64,000 nucleotides of DNA from Pseudomonas lini. Lineage in GTDB: Bacteria > Pseudomonadota > Gammaproteobacteria > Pseudomonadales > Pseudomonadaceae. Below, one piece after another: positions 10,199-18,469 of the stretch (position 1 is the stretch's first letter; the number at the start of each line of letters is the position of its first letter). The notes under the pieces were generated by a model, which did no database searches, was not told the DNA's origin, and saw nothing but the letters and a program-made list of their open reading frames with translations. A program made the position numbers and the translations under genes. The stretch covers positions 186,001 to 250,000 of the forward strand of contig NZ_JAUSSR010000004.1 in the NCBI RefSeq assembly GCF_030812475.1, given 5' to 3'.

Positions 10199-11113
10199 GT
10201 GATCCAGCTGCACGATGTCGATCTGAAACTGCTCAGGGTGTTTGCCACGATTGTCAGGTGCGGCGGATTTTCCGCCGCGCAGGCGGCGTTGAACGCCGGC
10301 CAGTCGACCATCAGCGAACAGATGACTCATCTGGAAACCCGGCTCGGGGTCAAGCTCTGCCAACGGGGGCGCAGCGGCTTTCGCCTGACCGAGCAAGGCG
10401 TGGCGATCCATGAGGCGACCCAGCGCCTGCTCTCGGCGGTGGAAAATTTCTGCATGGACGCCGACGTACTCAAGCAGCACATCAGCGGCAAGCTCAACCT
10501 GGGCATCATTGACACCACCATTACCGACCCGGACTCGCCGCTGCCGCGCACCACCCAGCGCTTCGTGTCCCGGGGCCACGACGTGCACCTCAACGTATAC
10601 GTCGGCACCCCGGCGGAGTTGGAAGAACGGGTGCTCGACGGTCGCCTGCACCTGGCCATCGGACACTTCCCGATCCACGTTCCCGGGTTGTTGCATTCGC
10701 CGCTGTATCAGGAAGCCCTGGGGCTGTATTGCGGGCGGCGGCATCCGCTGTACGGCAGCCAGGCCGAAGGTGACGAACTGCTCGAAGAGCTCGGCGCGAG
10801 CCGGATTGTGGTCAGGGGCTACATGCAGCAATACGACCTGGAGCACCTGGGCGTGAGCAAGGCCGCGGCCACCGTGGACAACATCGAAGCGCTGGCCATC
10901 CTGTTGATCTCCGGTGCCTACCTGGGGTTCTTGCCGGTGCACTTCGCCACCCAGTGGGTCAAGACCGGTGAAATGCACCAGCTGGCGCCCACCAGCCTGC
11001 AACTGATGTCGCCGTTCGATGTGATCACCCGACGCGGCACTGCCCCGCCGCCGATCCTTCAAGCTTTTCTCGAGGACCTGGCCGCCTGTTCGCGCAAGGC
11101 AGCCGTTAACTGA
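10199..11113 (+). CDS. LysR-family regulator of the ureohydrolase operon
   Basis: A 304-residue LysR-type transcription factor. The N-terminal winged helix-turn-helix spans residues 8-66 (LLRVFATIVRCGGFSAAQAA, then STISEQMTHLETRLGVKLCQR), and the rest is the two-lobed effector domain. The start is GTG at 10199 with GGGAGG six bases upstream. It is divergent from the ureohydrolase gene, so it most likely controls that operon in response to the substrate or an intermediate. It is not followed by co-directional catabolic genes; the next gene encodes the GcsR-like activator. Confidence 0.85.
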   Translation: MIQLHDVDLKLLRVFATIVRCGGFSAAQAALNAGQSTISEQMTHLETRLGVKLCQRGRSGFRLTEQGVAIHEATQRLLSAVENFCMDADVLKQHISGKLNLGIIDTTITDPDSPLPRTTQRFVSRGHDVHLNVYVGTPAELEERVLDGRLHLAIGHFPIHVPGLLHSPLYQEALGLYCGRRHPLYGSQAEGDELLEELGASRIVVRGYMQQYDLEHLGVSKAAATVDNIEALAILLISGAYLGFLPVHFATQWVKTGEMHQLAPTSLQLMSPFDVITRRGTAPPPILQAFLEDLAACSRKAAVN

Positions 11114-11194
11114 CAGACACTGCTCGCCACAATCGAACAGTGCCCGGCATACTGATCGGTGCAGTTATCCCGTCCACCACCTTGCAGGCTCGTC

Positions 11195-12703
11195 ATGCGC
11201 ATCCACGTCACCTTCATCGACCGCGTCGGCATCACTCAGGAAGTACTGGCCCTGCTCGGCGGGCGCAGTTTCAATCTGGACGCCGTCGAGATGGTGCCGC
11301 CAAACGTGTACATCGATGCGCCGACCCTCGGTTCCGACGTGATGGAGGAACTGCGCGAGGCGTTGCTCGGCGTGAAGGGTGTACAGGCAGTGACCCTGGT
11401 CGACATCCTCCCGGGACAACGTCGCCGCCTGCAACTGGATGCGTTGCTCGCGGCCAGCATCGACCCGGTGCTGGCGGTGGACGACCGCGGCCATGTGCTG
11501 CTGGCCAATCCAGCGCTGATCGCCTTGTGTGGCCGTGAACCGGCTGGCGAACCGCTGACGGCGCTGTTCGATGATCCCGACTTGCAACGCACGCTGATCG
11601 ATCACGCCTATCGCCTGCCCATGCACGAGGTCAGCCTCGCTGGCCAGACCTTGCTGCTCGACGCCATGCCGATCAGCGATGCCGGCGCCCTGCTGACCCT
11701 GTATCAACCGAACCGCATCGGCGAACGCCTCTCGGCGCTGCACCATGACCATGCCGAGGGGTTCGATGCGCTGCTGGGCGAATCCCCGGCGATCCGTACC
11801 CTCAAGGCCCGCGCCCAGCGGGTGGCCACCCTCGATGCGCCGCTGCTGATCCAGGGCGAAACCGGCACTGGCAAAGAACTGGTAGCCCGCGCTTGCCATG
11901 CCATCAGTACCCGGCGTGACGCGCCCTTCCTGGCCCTGAACTGCGCGGCACTGCCGGAGAGCCTCGCCGAAAGCGAGCTGTTCGGCTACGCCGCCGGCGC
12001 CTTCACCGGCGCGCAACGGGGAGGCAAACTCGGCCTGCTGGAACTGGCCGACCAGGGCACGGTGTTCCTCGACGAAGTTGGCGAAATGTCGCCCTACCTG
12101 CAAGCCAAGCTGCTGCGCTTTCTGAGCGATGGCTGCTTCCGTCGGGTGGGTGGCGATCGCGAGGTCAAGGTCAACGTGCGCATCCTCAGCGCCACCCACC
12201 GCGACCTGGAAAAAATGGTCGGCGAAGGCAGCTTCCGCGAAGACCTGTTCTACCGCCTGAATGTACTCAACCTGCAAGTGCCAGCGTTACGCGAACGCGG
12301 CCACGACATCCTGCTGATGGCCAATCACTTCATGCAACAGGCCTGCGCACAGATCCAGCGCCCGGTCTGCCGCCTGGCGCCCGCGACTTACCCGGCGCTG
12401 CTCGGCAACCGCTGGCCGGGCAACGTCCGGCAATTGCAGAACGTGATCTTCCGCGCCGCCGCCATTTGCGAAAACCCGCTGGTGGACATCGACGACCTCG
12501 ATATCGCCCGCACGACCATGGAGCGGCAGAACGCCGGCGAGGTCGGCAGCCTGGAGGCGGCCGTCGGGGATTTTGAAAAGAACCTGCTGGAACAGCTTTA
12601 CCGCAGCTATCCCTCCAGCCGGCTATTGGCTGCGCGTTTGCAGACTTCGCACAGTGCGATTGCTATTCGACTGCGTAAGTATGGGATTCCCACCAAGCCG
12701 TAG
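11195..12703 (+). CDS. gcsR: TyrR-like sigma54 enhancer-binding activator (GcsR-like)
   Basis: A 502-residue activator with an N-terminal ACT domain (MRIHVTFIDRVGITQEVLA), a PAS-like segment near residues 75-180, an AAA+ core and a C-terminal helix-turn-helix (SSRLLAARLQTSHSAIAIRL). Walker A GETGTGKE is at about 221, the sigma54-contact loop GAFTGA at about 268 and Walker B GTVFLDEVGE follows. The intact GAFTGA means it should activate sigma54 promoters, unlike E. coli TyrR. In P. aeruginosa GcsR (PA2449) activates the glycine-cleavage operon containing glyA2. Here glyA follows directly behind a clear sigma54 promoter. PhhR is the alternative family member, but the glyA neighbour favours GcsR. 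Start is the ATG at 11195; an in-frame start at 11159 lacks the family's N terminus. Confidence 0.85.
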   Translation: MRIHVTFIDRVGITQEVLALLGGRSFNLDAVEMVPPNVYIDAPTLGSDVMEELREALLGVKGVQAVTLVDILPGQRRRLQLDALLAASIDPVLAVDDRGHVLLANPALIALCGREPAGEPLTALFDDPDLQRTLIDHAYRLPMHEVSLAGQTLLLDAMPISDAGALLTLYQPNRIGERLSALHHDHAEGFDALLGESPAIRTLKARAQRVATLDAPLLIQGETGTGKELVARACHAISTRRDAPFLALNCAALPESLAESELFGYAAGAFTGAQRGGKLGLLELADQGTVFLDEVGEMSPYLQAKLLRFLSDGCFRRVGGDREVKVNVRILSATHRDLEKMVGEGSFREDLFYRLNVLNLQVPALRERGHDILLMANHFMQQACAQIQRPVCRLAPATYPALLGNRWPGNVRQLQNVIFRAAAICENPLVDIDDLDIARTTMERQNAGEVGSLEAAVGDFEKNLLEQLYRSYPSSRLLAARLQTSHSAIAIRLRKYGIPTKP

Positions 12704-12757
12704 AATCGACAAATTAAAAGCCCGCTCTCACAAGATTTGTGTTGCCGAATGATCTGT

Positions 12758-12790
12758 CTGTAAATCGATACAGCGTATCTAAATCGATAC
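12758..12790 (+). promoter_or_regulatory. Two adjacent activator boxes upstream of glyA
   Basis: Two inverted repeats lie 17 bp apart, centre to centre: CTGTA-AATCGA-TACAG (12758-12773) and GTATC-TAAATC-GATAC (12775-12790). Both have a 6-bp spacer, the geometry of TyrR-family operators. They lie about 150-180 bp before the -24/-12 promoter, a normal enhancer position. That GcsR binds them is inferred. Confidence 0.6.
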
Positions 12791-12854
12791 ACCTACTTCT
12801 AGACCCCGTATTTTTTACGTTTGGTTCCTGCCCCTCTTCTTGCTATCGAATCAT

Positions 12855-12874
12855 CTGTATTGATTTGAATACAG
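12855..12874 (+). promoter_or_regulatory. Third activator box upstream of glyA
   Basis: CTGTATT-GATTTG-AATACAG is a perfect 7-bp inverted repeat with a 6-bp spacer, matching the two boxes upstream in type. Its centre is about 70 bp before the sigma54 -24 element. Confidence 0.6.
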
Positions 12875-12936
12875 AAAGATATGTTATGCCTCACATAAAC
12901 ACTCTATCTATTTGATTTAAATATAGTAAATCTTAT

Positions 12937-12951
12937 TGGCACCACCTTTGC
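12937..12951 (+). promoter_or_regulatory. Sigma54 (-24/-12) promoter of glyA
   Basis: TGGCAC-CACCT-TTGC is an exact match to the sigma54 consensus TGGCAC-N5-TTGC with correct GG-to-GC spacing. It points at glyA, and transcription would begin near 12963, giving a leader of about 170 nt that contains a REPIN. It lies between a GAFTGA-bearing activator gene and glyA. Confidence 0.85.
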
Positions 12952-13015
12952 TAATGAACCTCAAGCCATGCTGATCAGAACGACAAAAATTATCTGCGTG
13001 GAATCGCATCTCCCT

Positions 13016-13101
13016 TGTAGGAGCCGGCTTGCTGGCGAAGGCGGCATCATGGTCGCTGCGAAGCTTGAGGCCGTCTTCGCTGGCAAGCCAGCTCCTACAG
13101 G
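13016..13101. repeat. REPIN in the glyA leader
   Basis: TGTAGGAGCCGGCTTGCTGGCGAAGG pairs with CTTCGCTGGCAAGCCAGCTCCTACA (given here as two arms). The element lies between the predicted sigma54 start site and the glyA start, so it would fold in the 5' untranslated RNA. Confidence 0.85.
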
Positions 13102-13133
13102 GGTCTACATCACCCTGAAAACAGGACTCCACC

Positions 13134-14390
13134 ATGTTCAGCAAGCACGACCAGATCAAAGGCTACGACGACGAACTGCTGGCGGCGATCAATGCCGAGG
13201 ACGCTCGGCAAGAGCATCACATCGAATTGATTGCCTCGGAGAACTACACCAGCCAACGGGTGATGGAGGCGCAAGGCAGCGGTCTGACCAACAAGTACGC
13301 CGAAGGCTATCCGGGCAAGCGTTATTACGGTGGCTGCGAGCATGTCGACGTGGTCGAGCAGTTGGCCATTGATCGCGCCAAACAGCTGTTCGGCGCCGAT
13401 TACGCCAACGTCCAGCCGCACTCCGGCAGCCAGGCCAACGCCGCGGTGTACCTGGCGTTGTTGCAGGCCGGTGACACCGTGCTGGGCATGAGCCTGGCCC
13501 ATGGCGGCCACCTGACCCACGGCGCCAAGGTCAGCTTTTCCGGCAAGCTCTACAACGCGGTGCAGTACGGTATCGACACCAAGACCGGGCTGATCGATTA
13601 CGACGAAGTCGAGCGCCTGGCCGTCGAGCATAAACCGAAGATGCTCATCGCCGGATTCTCGGCCTATTCGAAGACCCTGGACTTCCCGCGCTTCCGGCAG
13701 ATCGCCGATAAAGTCGGTGCCTACCTGTTCGTCGACATGGCCCACGTCGCCGGGCTGGTCGCGACCGGGCTGTACCCGAACCCGCTGCCGTACGCGGACG
13801 TGGTCACCACCACGACCCACAAGACCCTGCGCGGCCCTCGTGGTGGTTTGATCCTGGCCAGGTCGAACCCGGAACTGGAGAAAAAACTCAACGCCGCGGT
13901 ATTCCCCGGTGGCCAGGGCGGACCGCTGATGCACGTGATCGCCGCCAAGGCCGTGTGCTTCAAGGAAGCATTGGAGCCCGCTTTCAAGACCTATCAGGCG
14001 CAGGTGATCCGCAACGCCCAGGCGATGGCGAAAGTCTTTATCGACCGCAGCTACGACGTGGTGTCCGGTGGCACCGACAACCACCTGTTCCTGGTCAGCC
14101 TGGTCCGCCAGGGACTGACCGGCAAAGACGCCGACGCCGCCCTCGGCCGCGCCGGGATCACCGTGAACAAGAACGCGGTGCCGAACGATCCGCAGTCGCC
14201 GTTCGTGACTTCCGGCTTGCGCATCGGCACCCCGGCCATCACCAGCCGTGGTTTCAAGGAAGCCCAGAGTATCGAACTGGCGGGCTGGATCTGCGACATC
14301 CTCAATCACCTCGGCGATGCCGATGTCGAGGCCAATGTCGCTCGACAGGCCGCAGCGTTGTGCAGTGACTTCCCGGTCTACCGCGACTGA
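13134..14390 (+). CDS. glyA: Serine hydroxymethyltransferase
   Basis: A PLP enzyme of 418 residues interconverting serine and glycine with transfer of a one-carbon unit to tetrahydrofolate. Motifs: [10 protein letters not shown] near residue 31, [15 protein letters not shown] near 57, HSGSQAN near 98 and the PLP-lysine motif [15 protein letters not shown] with Lys at 230. CAGGA precedes the ATG. Under its sigma54 promoter and GcsR-like activator it is most likely the glycine-inducible glyA2 paralogue and not the housekeeping copy. In P. aeruginosa glyA2 lies in a gcvH2-gcvP2-glyA2-sdaA-gcvT2 operon. None of those partners is present here, and a terminator follows directly, so this copy is monocistronic. 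Confidence 0.93.
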   Translation: MFSKHDQIKGYDDELLAAINAEDARQEHHIELIASENYTSQRVMEAQGSGLTNKYAEGYPGKRYYGGCEHVDVVEQLAIDRAKQLFGADYANVQPHSGSQANAAVYLALLQAGDTVLGMSLAHGGHLTHGAKVSFSGKLYNAVQYGIDTKTGLIDYDEVERLAVEHKPKMLIAGFSAYSKTLDFPRFRQIADKVGAYLFVDMAHVAGLVATGLYPNPLPYADVVTTTTHKTLRGPRGGLILARSNPELEKKLNAAVFPGGQGGPLMHVIAAKAVCFKEALEPAFKTYQAQVIRNAQAMAKVFIDRSYDVVSGGTDNHLFLVSLVRQGLTGKDADAALGRAGITVNKNAVPNDPQSPFVTSGLRIGTPAITSRGFKEAQSIELAGWICDILNHLGDADVEANVARQAAALCSDFPVYRD

Positions 14391-14394
14391 TCCG

Positions 14395-14420
14395 CAGCGG
14401 GAGGGCCAACCCTCCCGCTG
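14395..14420 (+). terminator. glyA terminator hairpin
   Basis: CAGCGGGAGGG (14395-14405), loop CCAA and CCCTCCCGCTG (14410-14420) form a perfect 11-bp GC-rich stem 5 bases after the glyA stop. The U tract is weak. Confidence 0.75.
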
Positions 14421-14640
14421 TTCAGGCATCAACACGTCGAAGTCGCCATTCATGGGGAATCCGGCAACAGTGTTTGTCCCGTAGGCCGCTATTTGAGCGC
14501 AGGGGGAACACTTAGCATCGTGTCTACCGAGTGAGCCAATACACCATGCCTCAACTGGCTCGCAAGGTGAAAACTCCGATCTTCGAGGTGATTTCAATCA
14601 TCCCGATCGCCGAGTAATCCTTAACAACACGGTGACCATC

Positions 14641-14913
14641 ATGAAAATCCCCAGAATTGCGCTTCTTCTCGTTCTTGGTACGGTCGGCGTACAGGCCCAT
14701 GCAGATGAGAGCCCTTCAACGGACAGCGCCAGCACGGCGCCGATCGAACATTACGCCTACGGGACAACACTCGACATCGACAAAGTGATCACGGTGACCG
14801 AGATTGCGGATCAGTGCGGGCCGGTTCCGGCGCAGATGACCTATGAAGACTCACACGGTCAACGCCATGTACTTGAATATCAAGTGATGGGCACTGGCTG
14901 CTCCAACGGTTGA
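14641..14913 (+). CDS. Exported DUF2790 protein
   Basis: A 90-residue protein of the Pseudomonas-restricted DUF2790 family with unknown function. The signal peptide is MKIPRIALLLVLGTVGVQAHA, followed by the family pattern HYAYGTTLDIDKVITV and two cysteines (DQCGP and GTGCSNG). I start at the ATG at 14641, where the signal peptide begins, and not at 14632. A second member lies at 37361-37624 beside a two-component system; the two share the Y-G-T-LDI-KVI pattern and the paired late cysteines. No dedicated neighbour suggests a role here. Confidence 0.75.
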   Translation: MKIPRIALLLVLGTVGVQAHADESPSTDSASTAPIEHYAYGTTLDIDKVITVTEIADQCGPVPAQMTYEDSHGQRHVLEYQVMGTGCSNG

Positions 14914-14975
14914 GGACGGTGCGGAAGGTGGAGGGTCGACACTCCATGTCTGCCAGATCATGAACCGCACATTTA

Positions 14976-15914
14976 TTATCGTTTTTTTGGCGAGCCTGCG
15001 ATTTTGTCATCGGCTGCCAACAGGCCTGGAATGGAACGCTTGAGAAACTCCACCCACGTCTTTATTTTTGCATCGACGAATTTGCGTGACGGGTAGATGG
15101 CAAACAGATTCAACTCTTCCAGATGATAGTCCGGCAGCACGCGAACCAAGCTACCCGCCCTGAGGCCATCGACCGCAGACGCAATAGGCTGAATGCCTAT
15201 CCCCATTCCATGTTCTATCGCCACCGTCATCCCATCGGCGGTATTGATGTGAAAGGGCGACACTGCCACGTTGACTGTTTCAACCCCTTGCGGCCCCTGG
15301 AATGCCCAGTTTTCGACGGGCATCACCGTATTGACGATCCTCAAGCAATCATGTGCGCCGAGAGCACTTGGTGCATCAGGTATTCCGCGTTTCTTCAGGT
15401 ACCCGGGCGAAGCGCAAAGAATGCTGTAGGTGATGCCGAGTCGCTGAGCGACAAATCCCGAGTCGGGTAAATCCCGCGCCAGCACAATCGACATGTCATA
15501 CCCCTCCTCCAGCAAATCCGGCAGCCGATTAGTCAGTGTCAGGTCAAACATGACCGAGGGATAAAGCTCTCTGTATTTGGCAATGGCATCGATCACGTAG
15601 TGATTGCCAATGGCGGACATCGCATGAATTTTCAGCCTGCCGACGGGCAGGGTCTGCGCAGTGCCCGCTTCCTCATCGGCTTCCCGTACCTCGTCAAGAA
15701 TGCTCTCGCAGCGTTGCAGATAACGCATGCCGGCTTCGGTCAATGCCAGGCGCCGGGTCGTGCGGTTGATCAGGCGGGTCTGCAACCTGGCTTCCAGGCT
15801 GGTAACGGCTTTGGAAACGTTGGTGGTGTTGGTGTCCAGCAGCTCGGCCGCCGCCGTGAAACTGCCGCTCTGGGCGACCGCCACAAAAAATCGCATGGTT
15901 TGGAAAACGTCCAT
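14976..15914 (-). CDS. LysR-family regulator (CrgA/DsdC-like)
   Basis: A 312-residue LysR-type regulator with N-terminal helix-turn-helix (FFVAVAQSGSFTAAAELL; NVSKAVTSLEARLQTRLINR), a linker, and an effector-binding domain starting GRLKIHAMSAIGNHYV near residue 93. The R-L-I-N-R-T-T-R-R-L block is typical of the subgroup that regulates oxidoreductases. It lies 73 bases after the aldo/keto reductase gene in the same direction, so it probably regulates that gene or the efflux operon further upstream. The start codon ATG at 15914 fits the usual LysR N terminus. Confidence 0.85.
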   Translation of the reverse strand: MDVFQTMRFFVAVAQSGSFTAAAELLDTNTTNVSKAVTSLEARLQTRLINRTTRRLALTEAGMRYLQRCESILDEVREADEEAGTAQTLPVGRLKIHAMSAIGNHYVIDAIAKYRELYPSVMFDLTLTNRLPDLLEEGYDMSIVLARDLPDSGFVAQRLGITYSILCASPGYLKKRGIPDAPSALGAHDCLRIVNTVMPVENWAFQGPQGVETVNVAVSPFHINTADGMTVAIEHGMGIGIQPIASAVDGLRAGSLVRVLPDYHLEELNLFAIYPSRKFVDAKIKTWVEFLKRSIPGLLAADDKIAGSPKKR

Positions 15915-15987
15915 CGCCCTACCTCAACCCAAGCTTTCCGATGAAAAAAACAAGCGGTCCTGCATCAGACCGCCCTTGTACTCTGCA

Positions 15988-16938
15988 TCACTTTTTTCGC
16001 GCAATGAATCCAGGCACACCGGTTTCCACTACCGAGTTGAAGCGTACCCGAGTTGAAATATCCGTCTTGATTTCGTGCATTGCCCGGTGAGGCAGTGTAG
16101 AAATATCAAAGTTTTCCTGGATATGGCTCAGTGTTGCAGAGGTGGTCAGAAACGCGACTCCACGCTGCACCGACCAGGCCAATGCAACTTGCGCCGGGGT
16201 TTTGCGCAAGCGCCGGGCGATCTCTGTGATCACCCCATCTTCCAGCACGTTCGGCGCCATGCCATGCCCGAGTGGCGCAAACGCGAGGACGATGATTCCA
16301 TGCTGTTGGCAATACTCCAACAGCTCCCATTCAGGCAGATAAGGGTGGGCTTCAACCTGCACCACGGCCGGCTTGATCCGGGCCGCCGCCACAATGACCT
16401 TTAAAGCCTCCAGGGTGATATCGGACAGGCCGATGGACTTGCAGCGGCCTTGATCCACCAGGCGCTCAAGCGCCCACCAGGTTTCGATTAACGTCACCCC
16501 TCGGTCGTAGATGACGTTCCCATGTTCGTCTCTTGGGTCCTGGTTCTCGCCGGGTTGAAAAGCAAAGGGCGTATGGATCAGATAGCAGTCGATGTAGTCC
16601 ACTTGAAGCCGTCGGCAACTGGCTGCAAAAGCAGGCTCGACTCGCTCGGGACGATGGTTGGTATTCCACAGTTTCGTAGTAATGAACACCTCCTCCCGGC
16701 GGACCTTCCCCGCTTCTATCATTTCCTTTATGGCAATGCCGACCTGGTCCTCATTGCGATAGCGTTCCGCACAATCGAAATGGCGAAAGCCTGTTTCCAG
16801 AGCGTCCTTGACCGCTTGGGTGGTGAGCGAGAGATCGCGGAACAAGGTGCCAAATCCAACGGCCGGCATCTCGCCTGATCCGTGCACCAGAGGTAATCGG
16901 GTGTCGCGCAGTGCATCGTGAAAAGCTTCATATGACAT
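15988..16938 (-). CDS. Aldo/keto reductase
   Basis: An NADPH-dependent aldo/keto reductase of 316 residues with a TIM-barrel fold. The catalytic tetrad is visible: Asp and Tyr in DCAERYRNE, Lys in ITTKLWNTNH, His in CYLIHTPF. Nucleotide-binding pieces are IGLSDI and the late SATLSHIQENFDI. It lies 30 bases after the outer-membrane factor of the efflux operon and is co-directional, so the reductase may detoxify a carbonyl compound that the pump also handles. That link is inference from arrangement only. Confidence 0.88.
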   Translation of the reverse strand: MSYEAFHDALRDTRLPLVHGSGEMPAVGFGTLFRDLSLTTQAVKDALETGFRHFDCAERYRNEDQVGIAIKEMIEAGKVRREEVFITTKLWNTNHRPERVEPAFAASCRRLQVDYIDCYLIHTPFAFQPGENQDPRDEHGNVIYDRGVTLIETWWALERLVDQGRCKSIGLSDITLEALKVIVAAARIKPAVVQVEAHPYLPEWELLEYCQQHGIIVLAFAPLGHGMAPNVLEDGVITEIARRLRKTPAQVALAWSVQRGVAFLTTSATLSHIQENFDISTLPHRAMHEIKTDISTRVRFNSVVETGVPGFIARKK

Positions 16939-16968
16939 GTCTGTACTCCAGTCTCAGGGGCGCAGTGG

Positions 16969-18450
16969 CTATTGATACGAACGGTTCGGTGTTTCGCGGG
17001 CGGCAACCCGTTGCTCGAATACGCCGATGGAATTGCCGCCCAGTGCTACGTACAGCCGCACCGTGTCGAGGTACTGCGCGGTCTTCACTCTGATGTGGCC
17101 CAGCAACGCCTGCTCATAGGCACGCTCTGCCTCGAGTACCTGGAGAATGCTGTTCTCCCCTTGCGCGTAGGCTTGCTGGTTCAAGCGAAAACTGCTTTCG
17201 GCCGCGCGTAATGCATCTTCCTGCGCCAGGTTCTGTTCGGCGTCATGATTGATGGCTTGCAGCGTGTCCGCGACCTGTCCGAAGGATTGAATGACGGTCT
17301 GCTGGTAGCTGGCGAGCGTTGCCTTATAGCCGTCGACGGCGGCCTGCCGTTCGGCCTTGAGCGTGCCGCCATCGAAGATCGGACCTGCCAGCCCCGCCGC
17401 GAACCCCCACAGTGCAGCGCCACCATTGCCCGAAGCCGACTGCGCCACAAAGGCGGAAAGCTCGACGTGGGGATACAGGTTCGCCGTCGCGACGCCAACC
17501 GCCGCGCTGGCTATGTGCAGCTCGGCTTCTGCCTGGCGTATATCCGGCCGATCGTGAGCCATGGCCGAAGGCAAACTGACGGGCACGTTCGACGGCAAGA
17601 CAAATTCGGCAAGATCGAAGTCCGGCGCGCTCCAGTCGGCAGGACCGTTACCCGTCAGGATCGCCAGTGCGTGGCGCGCCGAATCCCGCTGCTGCGCGAG
17701 GGGCGGCAGCAGCGTGCGGTCCTGGGCGAGCCGGGTCTCGGCCAGCGATACATCGATCCGGGTGGTGGCGCCGTTAAGGTGGGCCATGCGCACCAGCTCG
17801 AGATTCTTCGCGTCATTGGCCAGCAGCTTTTCGACGGCTTGCATTTGCGCGTTGGCCGAAGCCATCAACAAGGCCTGGCTGGCGACATCGCCCGTCAGGG
17901 TCAGGTACGCCGCTTCGTACCGATGCTTTTGCCGCTCGGTAAACGCTTGCTGGTGTTCGACCCGCCGTTTGTTCCCGCCGAATACATCAAGGTCGAAGCC
18001 GACCCGTGGCCCGATCGCATAGAAATTGGAGACGGCCGGCTCGGGCGCGTTGTGGACCCGCTGACGGCCCGCCTGGGCGGCAAAATCGACCTGCGGATAC
18101 AGCGTGCCCTCGGCTGCCGCGATGGAGGACGCCGCTTGGCGAATGGTTGCGTCCGCCGCCACCAGCTCGAGATTGCCGTCGATGGCGCGACGTACGACCT
18201 TGTCGAGCTTGGGTGACTGAAAGGCCGACCACCAGTCCCCACGGACCTTATGGCCAAGGGCAATCTGCTGTTCACCAGCCTTGTCGCCACCCTCTCCGAG
18301 ACGCTGCTCGGCCTGTTGGTCGTAGTGCTGCGACTGGCTCGGCGGCGGCATCTGGAAGTCCGGGCCGACGGTACAGGCACACAGCAGCATGAGAGCCGAC
18401 AGCGCCCCGACCATCGTCTGGAACAGCTGTCTGTTGATTGAGCTTTTCAT
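16969..18450 (-). CDS. Outer-membrane efflux lipoprotein (OprM/NodT family)
   Basis: A 493-residue TolC-like outer-membrane channel. A lipoprotein signal ends in the lipobox LLCAC before TVGPDF, a hallmark of the NodT/OprM group. Two outer-membrane efflux repeats follow, the second with ARPDIRQAEAELH-type sequence (here DRPDIRQAEAELHIASA) and QTVIQSFGQVADTLQAI. I start at the ATG at 18450, with GGAG 9 bases upstream; the frame runs on to 18504 without a signal peptide. It begins 19 bases after the EmrB stop, completing a three-part pump across both membranes. Confidence 0.88.
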   Translation of the reverse strand: MKSSINRQLFQTMVGALSALMLLCACTVGPDFQMPPPSQSQHYDQQAEQRLGEGGDKAGEQQIALGHKVRGDWWSAFQSPKLDKVVRRAIDGNLELVAADATIRQAASSIAAAEGTLYPQVDFAAQAGRQRVHNAPEPAVSNFYAIGPRVGFDLDVFGGNKRRVEHQQAFTERQKHRYEAAYLTLTGDVASQALLMASANAQMQAVEKLLANDAKNLELVRMAHLNGATTRIDVSLAETRLAQDRTLLPPLAQQRDSARHALAILTGNGPADWSAPDFDLAEFVLPSNVPVSLPSAMAHDRPDIRQAEAELHIASAAVGVATANLYPHVELSAFVAQSASGNGGAALWGFAAGLAGPIFDGGTLKAERQAAVDGYKATLASYQQTVIQSFGQVADTLQAINHDAEQNLAQEDALRAAESSFRLNQQAYAQGENSILQVLEAERAYEQALLGHIRVKTAQYLDTVRLYVALGGNSIGVFEQRVAARETPNRSYQ

Positions 18451-18469
18451 TTGGCAGACTCCACGAAAA

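Noticed and set aside
8289..10202. Open frame of 637 codons on the plus strand
   Set aside because: It is antisense to the aldehyde dehydrogenase and ureohydrolase genes, which have complete conserved motifs. The sequence is rich in His, Arg, Gly and Gln, as expected for a GC-rich shadow frame.
12855..12874. Reading the CTGTATT/AATACAG dyad as a GATACA-type response-regulator box
   Set aside because: It is an inverted repeat with a 6-bp spacer and not a 10-bp direct repeat; it fits the TyrR-type boxes next to it better.
14546..14617. 23-codon frame (MPQLARKVKTPIFE start) before the DUF2790 gene
   Set aside because: It has no clear ribosome site and nothing supports translation; too short to separate from chance.
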